Source: Bosea vaviloviae (GTDB lineage Bacteria; Pseudomonadota; Alphaproteobacteria; Rhizobiales; Beijerinckiaceae). Taken from it: 64,000 nt of DNA. Below the pieces are notes generated by a model, which was not told the origin of the DNA, did no database searches, and was given only the letters and a program-made list of their open reading frames with translations. This document shows, piece after piece, positions 59,659 through 64,000 of the stretch. The stretch's first letter is position 1. Each line of letters starts with the position of its first letter. The translations under genes were made by a program, and so were the position numbers. The stretch covers positions 1,913,001-1,977,000 of the forward strand of contig NZ_CP017147.1 in the NCBI RefSeq assembly GCF_001741865.1. The letters run 5' to 3'.

Positions 59659-60312
59659 ATGCCCTGGACCCGTGAACAGATCGCAGCCCGCGCCGCCAAG
59701 GAACTCAAGGACGGCTATTACGTCAATCTCGGCATCGGCATTCCGACGCTGGTCTCGAACTACATCCCCGAGGGGGTTTCGGTTCAGCTCCAGTCCGAGA
59801 ACGGCATGCTCGGCATGGGCCCCTTCCCCTATGAGGGCGACGAGGATCCCGACCTGATCAACGCCGGCAAGCAGACCATCACCGAACTTCCGACGACGAG
59901 CTATTTCTCGTCCGCCGACTCCTTCGGCATGATCCGCGGTGGTCATATCGACCTCTCGATCCTGGGGGCCATGCAGGTCGCCCAGAACGGCGACCTCGCC
60001 AATTGGATGATCCCCGGCAAGGTGGTGAAGGGCATGGGCGGCGCCATGGACCTCGTCGCCGGCGTCAAGAAGGTCGTCGTGGTGATGGAGCATGTCGCCA
60101 AGAACAAGGACGGCTCGGAATCGGCCAAGCTGCTCAAGGCCTGCGACCTGCCGCTGACCGGGGCTGGCGTGGTCGACATGGTGATCACCGATCTCGGCGT
60201 CTTCACGATCGACGAGAATGGCGGCGGCATGAGCCTGATCGAACTGGCCGAGGGCGTCACGCTGGAGGAGATCACCAGCAAGACGGAAGCGGCGTTCAAG
60301 GTCGCGCTGTAG
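59659..60312 (+). CDS. scoB: 3-oxoacid CoA-transferase subunit B
   Basis: 217 residues. The catalytic glutamate that forms the CoA thioester is Glu47 ([10 protein letters not shown]), preceded by [13 protein letters not shown]. It forms the heterotetramer with subunit A. TTAAGGAGTTCG is a good ribosome site. Full length, no irregularity. A palindromic CGTCATGCTCGGG element follows the stop. Confidence 0.92.
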   Translation: MPWTREQIAARAAKELKDGYYVNLGIGIPTLVSNYIPEGVSVQLQSENGMLGMGPFPYEGDEDPDLINAGKQTITELPTTSYFSSADSFGMIRGGHIDLSILGAMQVAQNGDLANWMIPGKVVKGMGGAMDLVAGVKKVVVVMEHVAKNKDGSESAKLLKACDLPLTGAGVVDMVITDLGVFTIDENGGGMSLIELAEGVTLEEITSKTEAAFKVAL

Positions 60313-60321
60313 CCTCCACGT

Positions 60322-60431
60322 CATGCTCGGGCTTGACCCGAGCATCTCTTGAAAGAGGTTCTCGGGTCAGCGCGGAGTTCATCCTTGGGCCGATCGAAGA
60401 TCGGACCCGAGGGCGCTGCCCGAGAACGATG
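60322..60431 (-). repeat. Palindromic intergenic element, inverse copy of 988-1096
   Basis: Starts CGTCATGCTCGGGCTTGACC and ends GCCCGAGAACGATGG. Compared with 988-1096 on the opposite strand, it differs at few positions over about 50 bases (the GGGCCGATCGAAGATCGG block is identical). It lies between the convergent scoB and bluB genes and may terminate both. Confidence 0.75.
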
Positions 60432-60440
60432 GCTCGCCCG

Positions 60441-61061
60441 CTAGGCCTGCCGCCCGCTCTCCCAGCCCGCCCGCACGAGCTCGGGCACGTCGCTCTCCTC
60501 CTCCGGCCAGCCGATGCAGAGCCAGGCGATCAGCTTCCATTCCGGTGGCGCACTGAGCGCCTCGCGCACGGCTTCCGGCTCCAGGATCGAGACCCAGCCG
60601 ACGCCTACGCCCGCGACCCGCGCCGCGAGCCAGAACTGCGTGATCGCGGCCACGACGGAATAATCCAGCATCTCGGGCATGGTCCGTCGCCCAAGCCCGT
60701 GGCCCTGTTGGGTGCTATGGTCGCAGAACACCGCGATCTGCTCCGGCGCCTCGCGCATGCCTTCGAGCTTGAGGCTGGCATAGAGCCGCGCCCGCTCGCC
60801 CTCATAGGCACCGAGCGCATCGGCATTGCAGCGCTGGAAACTGTTCCGCGCCGTCTGGCGCTGCGCCTCGTCGCGCACCCGGACCCAGCGCCAGGGCTGG
60901 GAATGGCCGACCGAGGGCGAAAGCTCGGCCTGCGCCAGGAGCCTGTCGACCAGCCCCTCGGGTAGCGGATCGCGCCGGAAGCGCCGGACATCGCGCCGCC
61001 ATGCCAGGAGCGCAGCGAATTGCTGCGCGAAACCTGCGTCGAAGACCGGCGGCGCGCTCAC
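60441..61061 (-). CDS. bluB: 5,6-dimethylbenzimidazole synthase
   Basis: 206 residues from a GTG start that overlaps the stop of cobB (GTGA). The nitroreductase-like fold is seen as RRDVRRFRRDPLP, SPSVGHSQPWRWVRV and the WVSILEPEAVREAL/YLCIG-type C-terminus. BluB cuts FMN with oxygen to give the lower ligand of vitamin B12. Its position at the end of a cobalamin operon confirms the call. Length is a little below other members but complete. Confidence 0.9.
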   Translation of the reverse strand: MSAPPVFDAGFAQQFAALLAWRRDVRRFRRDPLPEGLVDRLLAQAELSPSVGHSQPWRWVRVRDEAQRQTARNSFQRCNADALGAYEGERARLYASLKLEGMREAPEQIAVFCDHSTQQGHGLGRRTMPEMLDYSVVAAITQFWLAARVAGVGVGWVSILEPEAVREALSAPPEWKLIAWLCIGWPEEESDVPELVRAGWESGRQA

Positions 61062-62377
61062 GGCGCCAACGCGATCGCGTGGAAGAACGAGCCGGTGACA
61101 TGGCCGCGCCGGCTGCCGGCGGGGGCGGGCGCCGAGCCATGCGGATCGGTGACCATAGCGAAGGGCGCATCGTCTCCGGCGGCGACGATCGTGGCGTAGT
61201 GGAATTCGTGCCCCGTGAGCGCTTGGCCGGCTTGCCCCAGCGGGCCGTCGGCCTGCAGCACGGCGCGGCGGTAGCCCAGATTCATCTTGCGCTTGGCGAA
61301 GCTGGTTTCGACGCCGAGCAGCCTGGCCATGGCGTGAGCGACGCCCTCGGCATCGATCAATGAGCGCCCCAGCACCATATAGCCACCGCACTCGCCATGG
61401 ACCGGTCGCGTCCGCGCAAAACTGCGCAGACCGTCGAGGAAGCGCGCTGCGCCCGCGATCCGGTCCGCATGCAGCTCAGGATAACCGCCTGGCAGCCAGC
61501 AGGTGTCGCAATCCTCGGGCGGCGGTTCATTGGCGAGTGGTGAGAACGGCACGAGTTCGGCCCCGGCCGCGCGCCAGCCGGCCTCGACATGCGGGTAGAC
61601 GAAGCTAAAGGCGGCGTCGCGTGCAATTGCGATGCGCCGGCCCGGCGCTGGCAGGGCAGGCGCGGGCGCGAGCGGCGCGGCGATCGTCGTCGCCCCTGCG
61701 GCTGCGAGCACCGCATCGAGATCGACCGCAGCCGCGATAGCGTCCGCCAGCGCATCGAGCCGGGCGAACAAATCTTCAGTCTCGCCAGCCTGCACCAGTC
61801 CGAGATGGCGCTCGGGCAGGATCAGGCTGGCCTCGCGCGGCAAGGAGCCAAGCACAGGCAGGCCGATGCGCGCCATGCCTTGGCCGACGAGCCGTTGATG
61901 GCGCTCGCTCGCGACCTTGTTGAGGATGACGCCGGCAATGGTGATGCGCGGATCGTAATGCATGCAGCCGAGCGCGATCGCGGCGGCCGATTGCGCCTGG
62001 CCGGACACGTCGATGACGAGCACGACCGGCCAGCCCATCAATGCGGCGATGTCGGCGCTGGCGCCAGTGTGGCCCGCCTCGCCCGGCACGCCGTCGAACA
62101 GGCCCATCGAGCCTTCCGCGATGACGATGTCGGCGTGGCCTGCCGCACCCTGCGCGATCTGGCGAAGCAATGCCCCGGGCATGGCGTAGGAATCGAGATT
62201 GGCGCTGGGCGCTCCGGTCGCAGCGGCATGGAAGGCCGGATCGATATAGTCCGGTCCGCATTTCAGCCCGCGCACGATTAGCCCACGCCGCACCAGCGCG
62301 CGCTGCAGGCCGAGCGTGATCGTGGTCTTGCCCGAGCCGGAGCGCGGCGCGGCGATGATCAGGCCACGCGCGGTCAT
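61058..62377 (-). CDS. cobB: Cobyrinate a,c-diamide synthase
   Basis: 439 residues. The P-loop [10 protein letters not shown] is at 10-19; the C-terminal type 1 glutamine amidotransferase part shows [11 protein letters not shown] with the nucleophilic cysteine. It amidates hydrogenobyrinic acid (aerobic path) or cobyrinic acid at positions a and c using ATP and glutamine. It overlaps the cobM gene by four bases and bluB by three or four, so the operon is tightly coupled. Confidence 0.92.
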   Translation of the reverse strand: MTARGLIIAAPRSGSGKTTITLGLQRALVRRGLIVRGLKCGPDYIDPAFHAAATGAPSANLDSYAMPGALLRQIAQGAAGHADIVIAEGSMGLFDGVPGEAGHTGASADIAALMGWPVVLVIDVSGQAQSAAAIALGCMHYDPRITIAGVILNKVASERHQRLVGQGMARIGLPVLGSLPREASLILPERHLGLVQAGETEDLFARLDALADAIAAAVDLDAVLAAAGATTIAAPLAPAPALPAPGRRIAIARDAAFSFVYPHVEAGWRAAGAELVPFSPLANEPPPEDCDTCWLPGGYPELHADRIAGAARFLDGLRSFARTRPVHGECGGYMVLGRSLIDAEGVAHAMARLLGVETSFAKRKMNLGYRRAVLQADGPLGQAGQALTGHEFHYATIVAAGDDAPFAMVTDPHGSAPAPAGSRRGHVTGSFFHAIALAP

Positions 62378-63138
62378 TGTCCCCCTCCCGGCCGGAAGCG
62401 GCGGTCGTAGCCGGTCGAGTAGAGAGCACTCTCGCCGAAATCCTCTGCGCCCAAAGCCGGTCCGACCAGGATCAGCGCGGTGCGCTCCAGCCCCGAGGAA
62501 CGGACCTGCTCGGCAATCGCAGCCAGCGTCCCGCGCAGCACGCGTTCATCGGGCCAGGACGCCCGGAAGACGACCGCGACCGGACACTCCGCGCCGTAGA
62601 AGGGCGTGAGCTCCGCTACCACCTGATCGATGACATGGATCGAAAGATGGATCGCCAGCGTCGCGCCGGATGCCGCGAACGTCGCGAGTTTTTCCCGCTC
62701 GGGCATAGCCGAGGCGCGGCCCGAGGTGCGGGTGAGAACCAGCGATTGCGCGACGCCCGGCAGCGTCAGTTCGCGCTTCAGGCTCGCGGCGGCAGCCGCG
62801 AAGGCCGGCACGCCTGGCGTTACGCTATAGGGGATGGCGAGAGCATCGAGCCGGCGCATCTGCTCCCCGCAGGCGCTCCAGATCGAGAGGTCGCCCGAAT
62901 GCAGCCGCGCCACATCCTGCCCGGCAAGGTGGGCGCCTTCCATCTCCGCGATGATGGCGTCGAGGTCGAGCGGGGCGGTGTCGATGATGCGGGCACCCTT
63001 CGGGCACCAGTCGAGCATTGCCTTGGGGATCAGCGAGCCGGCATAGAGGCAGACCGGGCAGGCTGCGATCAGGTCGCGTCCGCGCAGGGTGATGAGATCG
63101 GGCGCGCCGGGGCCGGCGCCGATGAAATGCACGCTCAT
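62374..63138 (-). CDS. cobM: Precorrin-4 C11-methyltransferase
   Basis: 254 residues. [19 protein letters not shown] at the N-terminus is the SAM-dependent methyltransferase motif of the uroporphyrinogen III methyltransferase family; the core ([30 protein letters not shown]) fits CobM. It methylates carbon 11 of precorrin-4. It overlaps cobE by four bases and cobB by four, so the three genes form one unit. Confidence 0.92.
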   Translation of the reverse strand: MSVHFIGAGPGAPDLITLRGRDLIAACPVCLYAGSLIPKAMLDWCPKGARIIDTAPLDLDAIIAEMEGAHLAGQDVARLHSGDLSIWSACGEQMRRLDALAIPYSVTPGVPAFAAAAASLKRELTLPGVAQSLVLTRTSGRASAMPEREKLATFAASGATLAIHLSIHVIDQVVAELTPFYGAECPVAVVFRASWPDERVLRGTLAAIAEQVRSSGLERTALILVGPALGAEDFGESALYSTGYDRRFRPGGGQ

Positions 63139-63542
63139 GTGGCGCTCCTCGCCAGGGCGCAGGTGACGCGGGCAGTCGTGATGCGCGATTGCACCAGGAC
63201 GCCGCCGAGACCTGCGGCGGCGAGCGCGGCGGCCTCCGCCACCGAGCCGACGCCATAGAGCGAGGCGATCCGCGTGGAGCGTGTCGCACAGGCCGCCTCG
63301 AATCCTTTCAGCGCCTCATCGGGAATGGCGACGAGCTCGGCATTGCGGTCCTTCGCCAGCGCCAGCAGCCCCGGCTCGGCGCTGCGCGCGGCGAGTGTCG
63401 CGAAACGGGGTACGACCTCTCCGGCGAGCCCTGCAGTCGCCAGTGTCAGGTCGAGACAGGCGCGGATATCGCCCTCGCTCGTCCCGGCACGCAGGCCCAA
63501 CCCTGCGACGAGACGGCCGCTCAAGGCTTTTCGACCCGCCAT
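63135..63542 (-). CDS. cobE: Cobalamin biosynthesis protein CobE (CbiG C-terminal domain)
   Basis: 135 residues from the ATG at 63542. [20 protein letters not shown] and [18 protein letters not shown] fit the small CobE/CbiG-C family; [18 protein letters not shown] is its conserved loop. The enzyme's exact role is unclear, but it is regularly in cobalamin operons. A longer upstream frame runs through cobL in another frame and is not real. The start overlaps the end of cobL by 22 bases. Confidence 0.82.
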   Translation of the reverse strand: MAGRKALSGRLVAGLGLRAGTSEGDIRACLDLTLATAGLAGEVVPRFATLAARSAEPGLLALAKDRNAELVAIPDEALKGFEAACATRSTRIASLYGVGSVAEAAALAAAGLGGVLVQSRITTARVTCALARSAT

Positions 63543-64000
63543 TGCGTCACCGGCATGGCCGGGCGCCAGCCATGCTTGCCGCCGACGGGCGCCAGCCGGT
63601 CGATCGAAACGCGCCGCAGCGAGCCGCCATGTTCGGCGTGCAGCGCAGCGAGTTTCGCCTCGCCCTCGATCGTCACGACATTGGCGACGAGGCGCCCACC
63701 CGGCTTCAGCGCGGCCCAGGCGGCCTCGAACAGGCCATCGACTGTCAGGCCGCCGCCGATGAACACGGCATCGGGCGCTTCGCGCCCGGCGAAGCCCGCA
63801 GGCGCCTCGCCGACGACCTCGACCGAGAGGCCGCCGAGTTCGATTTTGTTGCGTGCGATCCGGTGCGCGCGCTCGGGCCTGGCCTCGAAGGCGACGGCCT
63901 GGTTGCGGAGATGGCGCTGGCACCATTCGACCGCGATGGAGCCCGAGCCCGCGCCGACATCCCAGAGCAGCTCGCCGCCGCGGGGGGCGAGTGCCGACAG
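63521..64000 (-). CDS. cobL: Precorrin-6Y C5,15-methyltransferase, C-terminal part (cut by window edge)
   Basis: 159 codons are visible and the frame is open to the right edge. This is the CbiT-like domain: WDVGAGSGSIAVEWCQRH binds SAM, followed by AFEARPERAHRIARNKIE and DAVFIGGGLTVDGLFEAA. Full CobL has about 400 residues with an N-terminal CbiE-like methyltransferase domain that must lie outside the window. It methylates C5 and C15 and decarboxylates precorrin-6Y. Confidence 0.88.
   Translation of the reverse strand: MSALAPRGGELLWDVGAGSGSIAVEWCQRHLRNQAVAFEARPERAHRIARNKIELGGLSVEVVGEAPAGFAGREAPDAVFIGGGLTVDGLFEAAWAALKPGGRLVANVVTIEGEAKLAALHAEHGGSLRRVSIDRLAPVGGKHGWRPAMPVTQWRVEKP

Noticed and set aside
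63543..63926. Longer N-terminus for cobE (263 codons)
   Set aside because: The extra part is out of frame within cobL, which has clear CbiT motifs; cobE fits the small family when started at 63542.
60441..64000. Cobalamin riboswitch for the cob operon
   Set aside because: The operon begins beyond the right edge and all junctions inside the window overlap; no leader sequence is available to examine.

Overview
The window is high-GC DNA from a free-living alphaproteobacterium of the order Hyphomicrobiales, probably Bosea or a close relative. This is an inference from gene content (XRE regulator type, IorAB oxidoreductase, many ABC uptake systems, DapD, aerobic cobalamin genes) and from dense palindromic intergenic repeats; no marker gene is present. 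I found no tRNA, rRNA, CRISPR array, phage or insertion sequence.

Layout. 1-0.9 kb: end of an argininosuccinate lyase-like gene. 1.7-13.2 kb: one long plus-strand operon for uptake and oxidative breakdown of a sugar or sugar acid (DapA-family aldolase, enolase-superfamily dehydratase, sugar ABC transporter, NAD-dependent epimerase/dehydrogenase, an IclR regulator fused to an SMP-30 lactonase, SDR dehydrogenase, FAD-linked hydroxyacid dehydrogenase). 13.4-16.1 kb: a two-gene unit (tandem-GNAT protein plus a 71-residue protein) divergent from a LysR regulator. 16.2-17.0 kb: a small unknown protein and an XRE regulator. 17.1-26.5 kb: amine or amino-acid catabolism (aldehyde dehydrogenase, two DAO-type oxidases, RidA, peptide-type SBP and two permeases, LysR). 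26.6-40.3 kb: a hydantoin/ureide region (serine hydrolase, N-carbamoyl amino acid amidohydrolase, LysR, a second peptide-type SBP with two permeases, hydantoin racemase-like protein, dihydropyrimidinase-like hydrolase, MarR, 8-oxoguanine deaminase-like hydrolase). 40.4-49.4 kb: mixed housekeeping and small genes (dapD, DUF1269, DHA2 MFS exporter, DUF1488, alpha/beta hydrolase, VOC protein, isochorismatase-like hydrolase, Vgb-like propeller plus cytochrome c). 49.5-55.3 kb: a complete branched-chain amino-acid type ABC transporter and a TetR regulator. 55.5-58.8 kb: molybdenum hydroxylase IorAB with a dihaem cytochrome c. 58.9-60.3 kb: 3-oxoacid CoA-transferase. 60.4-64 kb: the end of a minus-strand cobalamin operon (cobL-cobE-cobM-cobB-bluB).

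How the parts work together. The first operon reads as a non-phosphorylative route: import, oxidation to a lactone, lactone opening, dehydration to a 2-keto-3-deoxy acid, aldol cleavage, oxidation of products; its lactonase is joined covalently to its probable regulator. The 27-38 kb genes hold the three enzymes of hydantoin-to-amino-acid conversion (hydantoinase, racemase, carbamoylase) with a transporter. Both peptide-type transporters lack an ATPase gene and must borrow one.

The non-coding DNA is unusually informative. At least four families of palindromic repeats occur, several sharing a conserved loop, often touching stop codons. One copy lies in frame inside the signal-peptide region of the sugar-binding protein gene, and another supplies the last codons of the FAD-dehydrogenase gene. 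Two copies of one element carry a pair of hairpins whose stems differ by compensating changes. Candidate operators were found at 1638-1675, 15019-15035, 20597-20618, 26505-26525, 43655-43712 and 55369-55387.
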